IMG/VR virus record: IMGVR_UViG_3300025132_000136 | Span: 1 to 34,651 of that record | Origin: a virus | Strand: one strand, 5' to 3' | Length of the DNA: 34,651 nucleotides | Shown: positions 9,178 through 16,038 of the stretch, piece by piece | Layout of the letters: each line of letters starts with the position of its first letter | Position numbering within the stretch: position 1 is the stretch's first letter | Translations under genes and position numbers: made by a program | Notes under the pieces: generated by a model | The model's input: the letters and a program-made list of their open reading frames with translations, nothing else | What the model was told of the DNA's origin: nothing | Databases searched by the model: none

Positions 9178-10251
9178 ATGAGTATAATTAAAAACGATGA
9201 GGGCGATATTATCGCATGCCCTAAATGTGGCTCAAGAAGAATCAGAAAAGACGGATTTCAGTATTGGAAGACTAGAAAAAGACAAAGATGGATGTGCTAT
9301 GCTTGTAACGGCAAGACAATAGCACCTAAAATTGTTGAAAAGTCTCCTTTTACAAAAGATTTACAAGAGGTTGATTTTATTCCAATCGATGAAATTATTG
9401 AACATCGAAAAAAGCAATACAATCAAAAGCGTAAAGCTAAAAAAGCTAGAAAGCTTATTGATGTACATATCAATATTAAAGGACCCATCGGAATACTTCA
9501 TTTTGGAGACCCTCATGTAGACGATGACGGTACTGATCTAGCTGAGATATATTCTTTATGTAATTTAGTAAATAAAACCGAAGGTTTATTTGGTGGTAAT
9601 CTAGGGGATATTCAAAACAATTGGATAGGTAGGCTGCAAGCATTGTATGGGCAGCAATCTACTTCAGCTAAGGAATCATGGAGATTAACAGAGCACTTTG
9701 TAAATCAAGTTGAATGGCTATATTTAGTTGCTGGTAATCACGATGTTTGGAGTGGAGACGGTGACCCGTTAGAATTTATTATGAGAGAACATAGTGGTGT
9801 TTATGAGCAATGGGGAGCAAGATTAAATCTTGTATTTCCAAATGGAAAAGAAATTAGAGTAAATGCTAGGCATATGTTTAAAGGCAATTCAATGTGGAAT
9901 ACTGCTCACGGCGTTGCTAAAGCAGCACAAATGGGTTGGAAAGACCATATATTAACGTGTGGTCACACTCACGTTTCAGGTTATCAAGTTTTAAAAGACG
10001 CTGCTAGTGGTTTAATTAGTCATGCTATACAAGTAGCATCATTTAAGATAATGGATAGTTATGCTGATAAATTAGGATTAGATGATAAAAATATATTCAA
10101 TGCTCCTGTTACTATTATAGACCCGTATCACGAAGACGATGATAACAAACTTATAACTACTATATTTAATCCTTACGAAGGTGCAGAGTTTTTAAAGTAT
10201 AAACGTGAGGCGTGGAAAAAAAAGAAAGGGCTCCCGGTTAAAGGAGCCTGA
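9178..10251 (+). CDS. Zinc-ribbon / calcineurin-like metallophosphoesterase
   Basis: 357 residues in two parts. An N-terminal zinc ribbon has C14-x2-C17 and C40-x2-C43, with a basic linker to about residue 95. The calcineurin-like phosphoesterase domain follows with its metal-binding motifs in order: GDPH (D111, H113), GNLGD (D144), GNHD (186-189) and GHTH (262-265). Such phage enzymes hydrolyse phosphodiesters, often in DNA, like the SbcD/Mre11 nucleases; the zinc ribbon fits DNA or RNA binding. Actual substrate is unknown. It is the last rightward gene of this block and its final codons form one arm of a terminator hairpin. No strong ribosome site was seen before the ATG. Confidence 0.85.
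   Translation: MSIIKNDEGDIIACPKCGSRRIRKDGFQYWKTRKRQRWMCYACNGKTIAPKIVEKSPFTKDLQEVDFIPIDEIIEHRKKQYNQKRKAKKARKLIDVHINIKGPIGILHFGDPHVDDDGTDLAEIYSLCNLVNKTEGLFGGNLGDIQNNWIGRLQALYGQQSTSAKESWRLTEHFVNQVEWLYLVAGNHDVWSGDGDPLEFIMREHSGVYEQWGARLNLVFPNGKEIRVNARHMFKGNSMWNTAHGVAKAAQMGWKDHILTCGHTHVSGYQVLKDAASGLISHAIQVASFKIMDSYADKLGLDDKNIFNAPVTIIDPYHEDDDNKLITTIFNPYEGAEFLKYKREAWKKKKGLPVKGA
10229..10248. terminator. Bidirectional intrinsic terminator
   Basis: GGCTCC (10229-10234) pairs with GGAGCC (10243-10248) around an 8-nt loop. Rightward it is followed by TGATTTCTTTATTC; leftward by CTTTCTTTTTTTT, so the T-tract is stronger leftward. It lies between converging gene blocks, inside the last codons of the metallophosphoesterase gene. 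Confidence 0.7.
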
Positions 10252-10256
10252 TTTCT

Positions 10257-10517
10257 TTATTCTTCTTCGTCTTTTGCGTGATGTTCATCACCGGGATCGT
10301 GAGGAGATATAAAGTTATATTCTATGTCGTCTCCTTGATTGATTGCTTCCGGTATTCCTTGATAATTATAGTTATCTTTATTATTTAAAACTTTAACAAG
10401 ACTGTCCCATATTTCTGAGGCTAGCTTTTCACGATCTAATGCTTTTCCAAGGTCTAAGCTATTTCCGTATCTTGCTAATACTATTTCTATATTATTTATT
10501 GTTTCTGGTTTGAGCAT
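10257..10517 (-). CDS. Hypothetical acidic phage protein
   Basis: 86 residues, family not recognised. The N-terminal half looks helical; the C-terminus is a charged tail (GDEHHAKDEEE). The ATG has CTGGAG as ribosome site, and TAACTAA ends 17 nt before the ATG, inside the preceding gene's coding sequence. It overlaps the preceding gene by 26 nt and is the last leftward gene before the bidirectional terminator. Confidence 0.75.
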   Translation of the reverse strand: MLKPETINNIEIVLARYGNSLDLGKALDREKLASEIWDSLVKVLNNKDNYNYQGIPEAINQGDDIEYNFISPHDPGDEHHAKDEEE

Positions 10518-10692
10518 GTGGATTCTCCAGTATTTTAGTTAATGATTCTTTAGCTATTTTTCTATACTTAGCACTATTTGCTTGAGTAGTAATAATGTTA
10601 TCTAAACAATCTATTGCTATATGTAGCATATCTTCAAGTTCTTTTATATAGACATAAGCTTCTTGTGGCGGTATGCTATTATCTTGTTTCAT
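10492..10692 (-). CDS. Hypothetical small phage protein
   Basis: 66 residues with a helical middle (YIKELEDMLHIAIDCLDNII) and a polar tail. No family recognised. It overlaps the upstream gene by 14 nt and the downstream gene by 26 nt, which indicates translational coupling in a leftward operon. Confidence 0.7.
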   Translation of the reverse strand: MKQDNSIPPQEAYVYIKELEDMLHIAIDCLDNIITTQANSAKYRKIAKESLTKILENPHAQTRNNK

Positions 10693-11095
10693 ATATCTTC
10701 TCTACTTTTTCTAACGCTTCTTCTAATCCCGTTACGTATCCATGCCAAGCACCATCGTGAAATACTACTTTATCTGTATCTTGGTTGTTATACTGATATT
10801 CTATCATCCCTTTTAAGGTGTCTACAATGCTTTTAATCAAGGGATCTTCTATATTGCTATGTCTGGTTAACTTACTAATAGGAATGATGCGTAAAGAGAC
10901 GCTTCCTATAGTTTTAATTGGGTACTTCTTTGCCTCAGATTGTTTAATTATATATTTATCTGGGTAAACAAGGTTATCAAACTTATCTTTATAAGAGATA
11001 TTTACAATGCACGGCAGCCTAAATTCTGCTATACCGATGCATCTTTCATTAAATCCTCCATCCCATATAGGTTTACTTATTGTGTATTTATTCAT
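10679..11095 (-). CDS. Hypothetical phage protein
   Basis: 138 residues of mixed alpha/beta character with a basic central part (KYIIKQSEAKKYPIKTIGS) and a helical C-terminus (LEEALEKVEKIYE). No membrane segment or known motif. The ATG overlaps the stop of the 31-residue zinc protein in an ATGA junction. Confidence 0.75.
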   Translation of the reverse strand: MNKYTISKPIWDGGFNERCIGIAEFRLPCIVNISYKDKFDNLVYPDKYIIKQSEAKKYPIKTIGSVSLRIIPISKLTRHSNIEDPLIKSIVDTLKGMIEYQYNNQDTDKVVFHDGAWHGYVTGLEEALEKVEKIYETR

Positions 11096-11187
11096 TCATT
11101 ATCCTCATATACTCCACAATGTTCTTTGCAATCTGAACATATATCACTATATATTATTTTAGCATCACAACATTCGCTTAATTTCAT
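11092..11187 (-). CDS. 31-residue Cys-rich zinc-type miniprotein
   Basis: Protein of 31 residues starting MKLSECCDAK, with C6, C7, C17, C20 and C24; the segment ICSDCKEHCG resembles the CSDCKEH ending of tiny phage zinc-binding proteins. The ribosome site TTGGAG lies 8 nt before the ATG and the stop overlaps the next ATG (ATGA), which supports a real gene despite the size. Function unknown; a metal-stabilised host-interaction protein is plausible. Confidence 0.7.
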   Translation of the reverse strand: MKLSECCDAKIIYSDICSDCKEHCGVYEDNE

Positions 11188-11203
11188 TATATTCTCCAAT
11201 ATA

Positions 11204-11231
11204 AGGGTGCTTAACGCCAACCAAGCACCCT
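11204..11231 (-). terminator. Hairpin before the miniprotein gene
   Basis: Perfect 9-bp stem (AGGGTGCTT with AAGCACCCT) and 10-nt loop. Leftward it is followed by TATATT and then directly by the GGAG ribosome site of the 31-residue gene. It may be a weak terminator, an RNA-processing site or a leader structure. The 67 nt between it and the upstream gene stop hold only a 10-codon frame without ribosome site. Confidence 0.5.
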
Positions 11232-11298
11232 CATTATTTGTCAGTCTTCAACATTCCACATACGAAAGAGGTCCTTTCATAAGTTTAATTTGTTAAAG

Positions 11299-11631
11299 TT
11301 AGCCTGTTATCCTTTTAAATAAGGTTAACAAGTCTTTGTATCGTATTGTAACTAGTGGCTCTTTACGATCTTCTTTTAATATCTGTCCATATACATCATC
11401 ACAAGGTTTGTACAGTTCTCCAATCTTTTTACGACCTTTGACCTGAAACTTGAATAAGTCATTTTTTAGACTATCTCCTATAGTAATAGTCATATCTACT
11501 TCTTCATGCCAACCAAGTGATCTTCCATCAGATCCCCACGCTCGTTTAGATTCAAAGCCAAATCCTTTAGCTTGATTTACACACTCACGTTCTATTCTGT
11601 TGCCTTTTTGTTTAGGTGCCTTGCCGCTCAT
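11299..11631 (-). CDS. Hjc-like PD-(D/E)XK nuclease (putative Holliday junction resolvase)
   Basis: 110 residues. The order GNRIERE (E14 and E16), an SxG-type basic segment SKRAWGSDGRSLG (28-40), EVD (D46) and FKFQVKGRKK (Q63-x-K65) matches the E...D...(E/Q)xK active site of small archaeal-type resolvases, with Gln in place of the usual Glu before the catalytic Lys. Such enzymes cleave branched DNA, which a phage needs before packaging. It starts at an ATG preceded by GGAGGA and overlaps the upstream gene as ATGA. Assignment to resolvase rather than another PD-(D/E)XK nuclease is inference. Confidence 0.7.
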   Translation of the reverse strand: MSGKAPKQKGNRIERECVNQAKGFGFESKRAWGSDGRSLGWHEEVDMTITIGDSLKNDLFKFQVKGRKKIGELYKPCDDVYGQILKEDRKEPLVTIRYKDLLTLFKRITG

Positions 11632-11810
11632 TCTTCCTCCTCGCTATAATGGTTATTTAAAGCAGTTGCTATTATTTTAGCATGTGTTATGTTTCTAGCT
11701 TTAATATGACTTGGAGTATTTGTATACATATCTCCTACGTAGATAGAGTCAGTTACGCTAGATACATAGACTTCACATCCATTTTTTCTAAACTCTAAGT
11801 CCCACTTCAT
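11628..11810 (-). CDS. Hypothetical small protein
   Basis: 60 residues: a beta-like N-terminal half (LEFRKNGCEVYVSSV) followed by a helix (ITHAKIIATALNNHYS) and EEEE at the end. The alternation of strand then helix suggests a small alpha/beta fold. ATGA overlaps at both ends couple it to its neighbours. Confidence 0.7.
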   Translation of the reverse strand: MKWDLEFRKNGCEVYVSSVTDSIYVGDMYTNTPSHIKARNITHAKIIATALNNHYSEEEE

Positions 11811-12001
11811 TCTTCTTCTTCTCTCATTCTGATAGCTTCATCATATGTAGGCATACCTAAAGCTTTCCAGATTTCATCTAGATAATGTTTGCCACTTTGT
11901 GACATACGTTGTCTATCTACTTGTTCTAAAAGTGCTATATTTTTAATTAACCTTTGCATTCTTTCAGTAGCTAAATTTGTATATACTTGTTTATCGCTCA
12001 T
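11807..12001 (-). CDS. Hypothetical small helical protein
   Basis: 64 residues starting MSDKQVYTNL; mostly helical, ending REEEE. The frame could extend to a TTG at 12016, but the ATG at 12001 makes an ATGA overlap with the upstream stop, the junction used repeatedly here, so it is preferred. No family recognised. Confidence 0.7.
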   Translation of the reverse strand: MSDKQVYTNLATERMQRLIKNIALLEQVDRQRMSQSGKHYLDEIWKALGMPTYDEAIRMREEEE

Positions 12002-12234
12002 AATACTGGTAAGCAAGGTTCGTTATTATCTGTAGTAAACAATGCTCCTCCGTTGTTTCCCTCATCGTCTTGAGATGGAAATATCCACACACCATTATCT
12101 AATAGCATGCAAACAGGTCTTTTGTCCCAATACATTTGATCACATTCTTCTTTTGACATATATTCTATTTTAACTATTTTTCTATTTAACAACAGGTCTT
12201 CTGCTGTTTTTGTCCATTTGTTTGTTGTTGTCAT
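11998..12234 (-). CDS. Hypothetical small protein
   Basis: 78 residues: helical start (TTNKWTKTAEDLLLNRKIV), then beta-type segments with VCMLLDNGVWIFPSQDDEGN, a pattern often seen in small phage proteins of unknown role. AGGATG upstream may act as the ribosome site. Linked by ATGA overlaps on both sides. Confidence 0.7.
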   Translation of the reverse strand: MTTTNKWTKTAEDLLLNRKIVKIEYMSKEECDQMYWDKRPVCMLLDNGVWIFPSQDDEGNNGGALFTTDNNEPCLPVL

Positions 12235-12440
12235 GGTAACATCCTATCTTTTAGTGTAAATCCAAAGAATACTTCAGTATTTAGTATACCAAATGACATA
12301 TGATGATGATATCCTTCTTGATATCCGATGCCAAATGTAAGTAATAATATACCAAAGAATACTGTTTTAATACCTCTGTAGTCCTTTGTTTTTATAATTG
12401 CATATCTAAATAAAGGGATTCCGAATAATGTTATGTTCAT
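12231..12440 (-). CDS. Small membrane protein
   Basis: 69 residues with a hydrophobic segment at about 24-42 (TVFFGILLLTFGIGY) flanked by basic residues (KTKDYRGIK), so a single membrane span is likely; another hydrophobic patch lies near FGILNTEVFFGF. The ATG at 12440 overlaps the upstream stop as TAATG and is chosen over a TTG 21 nt upstream. An early membrane protein could act in superinfection exclusion or host takeover, but nothing specific supports either. Confidence 0.65.
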   Translation of the reverse strand: MNITLFGIPLFRYAIIKTKDYRGIKTVFFGILLLTFGIGYQEGYHHHMSFGILNTEVFFGFTLKDRMLP

Positions 12441-12781
12441 TAAGTTGCCGCCAATCCCCAAAATACAAAAGCTTTAATATTTCTTTTGCCTTTATATCCA
12501 TTCATTTCTTTTAAATGTTTTAGAAATGCACCTTTAATTTCTATACAATTCCAATTAGACCACTTTGTTCCATCTAATGTTTCTTCGTAGAAATCATCCC
12601 ATTTTTTTGTTCCATATCTTGGATGATCTTTTCTCATAAAGAATCCTTCTGATGTAGTTATTGTACCATTATAACCATCGTGTCCATATTCATATAGTTC
12701 TTCTTCAACAAGTTGATTATATGCTTCTGATGCATTTTTATATTTACCTATTTCTATGTATAATTTATCCCATGCTCCCAT
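12440..12781 (-). CDS. Hypothetical phage protein
   Basis: 113 residues, rich in Tyr, Trp and Gly, with YGHDGYNGTITTSEGF and a basic C-terminal half. No family recognised. A strong GGAGG lies 5 nt before the ATG. It is the first gene after the terminator hairpin that follows the primase-helicase gene. Confidence 0.75.
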   Translation of the reverse strand: MGAWDKLYIEIGKYKNASEAYNQLVEEELYEYGHDGYNGTITTSEGFFMRKDHPRYGTKKWDDFYEETLDGTKWSNWNCIEIKGAFLKHLKEMNGYKGKRNIKAFVFWGLAAT

Positions 12782-12806
12782 GTTTCCTCCATAATTATTA
12801 GGGAAA

Positions 12807-12875
12807 TAAAGGGTATTACACTTGTAATCATTTGGGTACGGAGTCCAGTTGATATACTAATAGTAACACCCTTTA
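12807..12875 (-). terminator. Long-loop hairpin downstream of primase-helicase gene
   Basis: A 13-bp stem pairs 12807-12819 with 12863-12875. One position is G-U only when the leftward strand is transcribed and a mismatch otherwise, which fits leftward RNA. Leftward the stem is followed by TTTCCC rather than a clean U-run. The 43-nt loop holds a smaller hairpin (ATTAC, ACTT, GTAAT). It starts 2 nt after the stop codon. Confidence 0.55.
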
Positions 12876-12877
12876 AT

Positions 12878-14665
12878 TTATAGTTGTTCAAACGAGAATG
12901 TTTCGTAATTGAATGTCATTCTTACTTCAAAAGGGCTTTCATCCCTAGTTCCAAGAGTAGAAATAATCCTTATCTTTTCGTTATCGCTTTGTTGCTCAAA
13001 GCCGATTACTTTATCAGCTTTTTGTTCGATAACAGAGTTACCTTTAAAGCTGTGAATACCAAGTCTTTCGCCATTCTCAAGTTGCTGTGCAGCATACTTT
13101 GAAATATGAGATATACCAAATATGATAATCTTATATTTATTTGCTAAAGACTTTAATTCTTTAATGATAAAGTTTTGTCTTTCATATTCTTCTTGGTAGT
13201 ATTTAGCTGGAATAGTATCTATAGTATCTATTACCAGCATTTTAGGATTATATGTTTCAATTATCTTATGATAATCTCTTATATCAGGAGAATCATCAGT
13301 TACGCTTATATGATTCATTCCCTCTTTTAAGTATTGATCGTATTCTTCGTTCCATTCTTTAAAGTTATCTTTATTTAAGCCTATGATACATTGGAAGAAT
13401 CTTCTATTTATTAGATTCTCACCAACTTCTAAGGACATAAATGCTGTCTTTACATCTGGAACTTGAGATACAACCCATTGAACAAATGCTGTTTTACCTA
13501 TTTTAGTGTTTCCACCAAGAATAACAAGGTCTCCAGCGTTAAAGATATAATCGTCTTGTATGTCAACTAAATCTTTAAAGTTGAATGTGTTGTTATACTT
13601 TGCGTCTTCTATGTATTGTTTGTATGTTTCGATAATTTCATCAATATTCTTTAACTTAATATTGGAACCATAATCTTTTGATTTAAAGTATTTACACTTA
13701 GGGTCACAATGTGCCTCAAGTACTTCATCTTGACAATTAAATTCATATGGTCTACTGAATGTATCTACTACAATACGTTTTATTTCTGATTTTTCAAAGT
13801 TATCAGGATATGTATCAATCCATTGTTTTCCAAGTAACATACATTGGTCTTGAGTAAAGCCTTTTCTACGCCAAATAGATACCAGTCTTAATAATGTTAT
13901 GTGCCTATTTTCAACGGCAGCACCTTTATTAAAGATATGCTGACCGCAGGTTACATCTGCATTAGTCTGATATGTGGCGTTTTCAAGAACAGTACGTTCC
14001 TCTTTTACTTCTTTTTTAGTATGTTCCATTGGTTTCCAGATAGTTGTTACTCCGTTAACTACTGGTGGTCTATCAAATCTAAGCTCTTTACAATAATCCA
14101 TTATATTATCATATGACAATGCTAGGAATTGTGAATGAGTTAAATATGTTTTATATAGATTTGTTTTTTTATTTAGTGAGAAAGGTAAACGAATTAGCCT
14201 TTTTGAGTCGTAGATCAAATCTATTGAATTTCCAAAGTCTCTTGCAATCGTAGCTTTTACTTCTCTTGCAATATCTGCTGATGGTTTAAAACCATATAGG
14301 TCCGGGATTACAACGTGAAAACCTCTGCCGCTAAACCATATACTTATATGCTCTGTTTTGCAGCCTAGCTTTACTAGTTTTTTCATTAACTTATTTGTCT
14401 CTTGTTTTATATCGGTACTTTCATCTGCACCTTTATCAACATCAAAGACAATCTTGTCAATTGCTTGTACTCCCCTATATCCTTTGATACTTCCAGTATC
14501 TTTAATATGGTCTTTTATGTCTTTTTGATAAAGAAACATACTTCTGTACACTTCTTTACCAATATTTCCATCAACTATTCTTCCTACTTCGTTATATGGT
14601 ACTACTTGATTTCTAGACGATACATCTCCAATTGCTACTTCGACATAATAGTCTTCATAGTTCAT
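12878..14665 (-). CDS. Primase-helicase fusion (AEP-type primase + DnaB/RecA-like helicase)
   Basis: About 595 residues. The N-terminal part has archaeo-eukaryotic primase signatures: FDVD (about 74-77, metal-binding Asp), SGRGFHVV (about 112-119) and RLIRLPFSLNKKT (from about 156). A Cys cluster C311-x8-C320-x3-C324 may bind zinc between domains. The C-terminal part is a RecA-fold ATPase: GGNTKIGKT (about 384-392, Walker A), MLVIDTID (about 476-483, Walker B) and FGISHISK. The protein would unwind the fork and lay down primers. The ATG at 14665 lies 5 nt after GGAG; a GTG at 14671 overlaps that site and is less likely. It sits beside the ssDNA-binding and ERF genes, making a replication cluster. 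Confidence 0.88.
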   Translation of the reverse strand: MNYEDYYVEVAIGDVSSRNQVVPYNEVGRIVDGNIGKEVYRSMFLYQKDIKDHIKDTGSIKGYRGVQAIDKIVFDVDKGADESTDIKQETNKLMKKLVKLGCKTEHISIWFSGRGFHVVIPDLYGFKPSADIAREVKATIARDFGNSIDLIYDSKRLIRLPFSLNKKTNLYKTYLTHSQFLALSYDNIMDYCKELRFDRPPVVNGVTTIWKPMEHTKKEVKEERTVLENATYQTNADVTCGQHIFNKGAAVENRHITLLRLVSIWRRKGFTQDQCMLLGKQWIDTYPDNFEKSEIKRIVVDTFSRPYEFNCQDEVLEAHCDPKCKYFKSKDYGSNIKLKNIDEIIETYKQYIEDAKYNNTFNFKDLVDIQDDYIFNAGDLVILGGNTKIGKTAFVQWVVSQVPDVKTAFMSLEVGENLINRRFFQCIIGLNKDNFKEWNEEYDQYLKEGMNHISVTDDSPDIRDYHKIIETYNPKMLVIDTIDTIPAKYYQEEYERQNFIIKELKSLANKYKIIIFGISHISKYAAQQLENGERLGIHSFKGNSVIEQKADKVIGFEQQSDNEKIRIISTLGTRDESPFEVRMTFNYETFSFEQL

Positions 14666-14682
14666 TATCACTCCGTACTAAT

Positions 14683-14701
14683 TTAGTTAATAAGAAAGGG
14701 G
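14683..14701 (-). promoter_or_regulatory. TAACTAA element before the primase-helicase gene
   Basis: TTAACTAA precedes the GGAG ribosome site and ends 17 nt before the ATG. A CCCC lies 8 nt upstream of it, not the 15-16 nt seen in the 21.4-23.7 kb gene series, so this is a partial match to that element. Confidence 0.4.
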
Positions 14702-14724
14702 AACTAGATAACCTAGCTCCCCTT
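14694..14724 (-). terminator. Intrinsic terminator after the ssDNA-binding gene
   Basis: A 12-bp stem pairs 14696-14707 with 14713-14724 around loop ATAAC, followed leftward by TTTCTTATT. One pair is G-U in leftward RNA and a mismatch in rightward RNA, so it is most likely read leftward. Confidence 0.75.
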
Positions 14725-14738
14725 GGGATTAGAGCGTG

Positions 14739-15287
14739 CTAAAGTTGGAAATCGCTACCAACTTTTGATTCTTCAGATGATTTTTGCTCTACTGATGCAT
14801 TTGGTCTATAATCTCTGACCCATTTATTCTTTACTGCATCAAGAAACTTATCTTTTAGTTTTTGGTCATCTCCAATTTTTCCGACTTCTGTCCAATCATT
14901 CCATCCTGATTTGCCGTTGTCTTTGACTCCCCAAACATAAGAAAGTTTACAAAACTCCTTACCTGCTAATTCCTCTAAAGAAGAATCGGTAAGTTCGTAG
15001 CTTTCTTTAACAAAAGAATTTTCCCAGTTAACTCCTACGCTATCAAATAATATTTTAATCTTTGTAGCTGTTCCGTTATTCTGGAAAGAACCATCTTCTT
15101 TCTTGTTAAAGTATCCACGAAGTTTGAGTTCTGGTTGAAATTCAGGATTTCCTACATCTAATGTTAATGTAAGAATTATATCATCTGCTCTTTTCTGCCA
15201 TCCCTCTTTTGGTGGTGTATATTCTACACTAGCGTCAATTATCTTAACGTTTTTAGTAAATATACCATTATTGTTTTGTTCGCTCAT
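14739..15287 (-). CDS. Probable single-stranded DNA-binding protein
   Basis: 182 residues. The middle has alternating beta-type segments (DIILTLTLDVGNPEF, LKLRGYF) and the C-terminus is a Ser/Glu-rich tail ending SKVGSDFQL, like the acidic tip of SSB proteins. Position supports this: it overlaps the ERF annealing-protein gene by one base (TAATG) and precedes the primase-helicase gene. No family signature is certain, so the assignment rests on architecture and context. Confidence 0.55.
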   Translation of the reverse strand: MSEQNNNGIFTKNVKIIDASVEYTPPKEGWQKRADDIILTLTLDVGNPEFQPELKLRGYFNKKEDGSFQNNGTATKIKILFDSVGVNWENSFVKESYELTDSSLEELAGKEFCKLSYVWGVKDNGKSGWNDWTEVGKIGDDQKLKDKFLDAVKNKWVRDYRPNASVEQKSSEESKVGSDFQL

Positions 15288-15886
15288 TATTTACCTTCTT
15301 TTATTATTGTGTTTAGTTTAAGAATTTTAGCATCAGCTTCTTCCTTTGTAGGATTTGAGTTGATAAATTCTCTTACTTGTTTCTGCATATCTGCTCCTTT
15401 AAACTTAGGATCACGAGATAATCTTTCAAGTTTTACGTTTTGATCTACAGTAATGTGTCCAGCTTTTGGAAGTTTACCATTTATTAATGTCTCTGGTCTG
15501 TTATCCATACTATCAGCATCTGCTGTATCATCAATAGCAAATAAGCCATTAGCTGCGTATTTACGAGCGTATGATGATGTTGCACCAGTTATCTGGCTAT
15601 CATCCATACCTTTCTTGCTTACGGCTTCTCTAGCCCAGCCTGTGACTGGTATTGTATTTGTTCCATCAGATAACGACATAGTTGATTCTATATAATTAAA
15701 TCCATTTACTTCTTGTATTTCATCAGAAACAGTTACTACGCATCCAGTTTCTTTAAGTAATGGTTTAAGTGCTTCAAAAATATCATCTAGATTTCTATAT
15801 TTATATCCACCAAAGCTGTTTACTTTTTCTTTCTTGACCTTTAGATTGGTCTGGATATAGTTTAGTTTTTCATGTATAGTTTTCAT
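15287..15886 (-). CDS. erf: ERF-family ssDNA-annealing recombinase
   Basis: 199 residues. The N-terminal half matches the ERF family: FGGYKYRNLDDIFEALKPLL (25-44), then the hallmark MDDSQITGATSSYARKYAAN (about 94-113) and GLFAIDDTADAD. ERF proteins form rings on ssDNA and anneal complementary strands in phage recombination and genome circularisation. The C-terminal 70 residues are helical and basic. GAGG lies upstream of the ATG, after a long structured leader. Confidence 0.9.
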   Translation of the reverse strand: MKTIHEKLNYIQTNLKVKKEKVNSFGGYKYRNLDDIFEALKPLLKETGCVVTVSDEIQEVNGFNYIESTMSLSDGTNTIPVTGWAREAVSKKGMDDSQITGATSSYARKYAANGLFAIDDTADADSMDNRPETLINGKLPKAGHITVDQNVKLERLSRDPKFKGADMQKQVREFINSNPTKEEADAKILKLNTIIKEGK

Positions 15887-16038
15887 TTATTTTCCTCTTT
15901 TTTAACCGATTAATTTACGAAAATCACTACAATTACTCAACCTTGGAAGTTGAATAATATCAGGAATTAGGGATTAGCCAAGAAGGAGGACTATGTTACA
16001 TAAGTCACTATATACCAATCCCCAATTCCATTTGTTTT
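15887..16038 (-). promoter_or_regulatory. Structured 5' leader of the ERF gene
   Basis: The 152 nt between DUF932 and ERF genes hold a 15-bp stem (15963-15977 with 16015-16029) whose two imperfect positions are G-U pairs only in leftward RNA. Its loop exposes CCTCCTT, which could pair with a GGAGG ribosome site. A second 7-bp hairpin near 15939-15955 (TCAACTT, CCA, AGGTTGA) follows. No U-run follows the large stem, so a regulatory leader is as likely as a terminator. Confidence 0.5.

Noticed and set aside
10940-11296. Rightward 118-codon frame
   Set aside because: Antisense to three leftward genes that are joined by start-stop overlaps; no ribosome site.
12002-12016. TTG start extending the 64-residue gene
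   Set aside because: The ATG at 12001 makes the ATGA junction used by its neighbours; the TTG has no better ribosome site.
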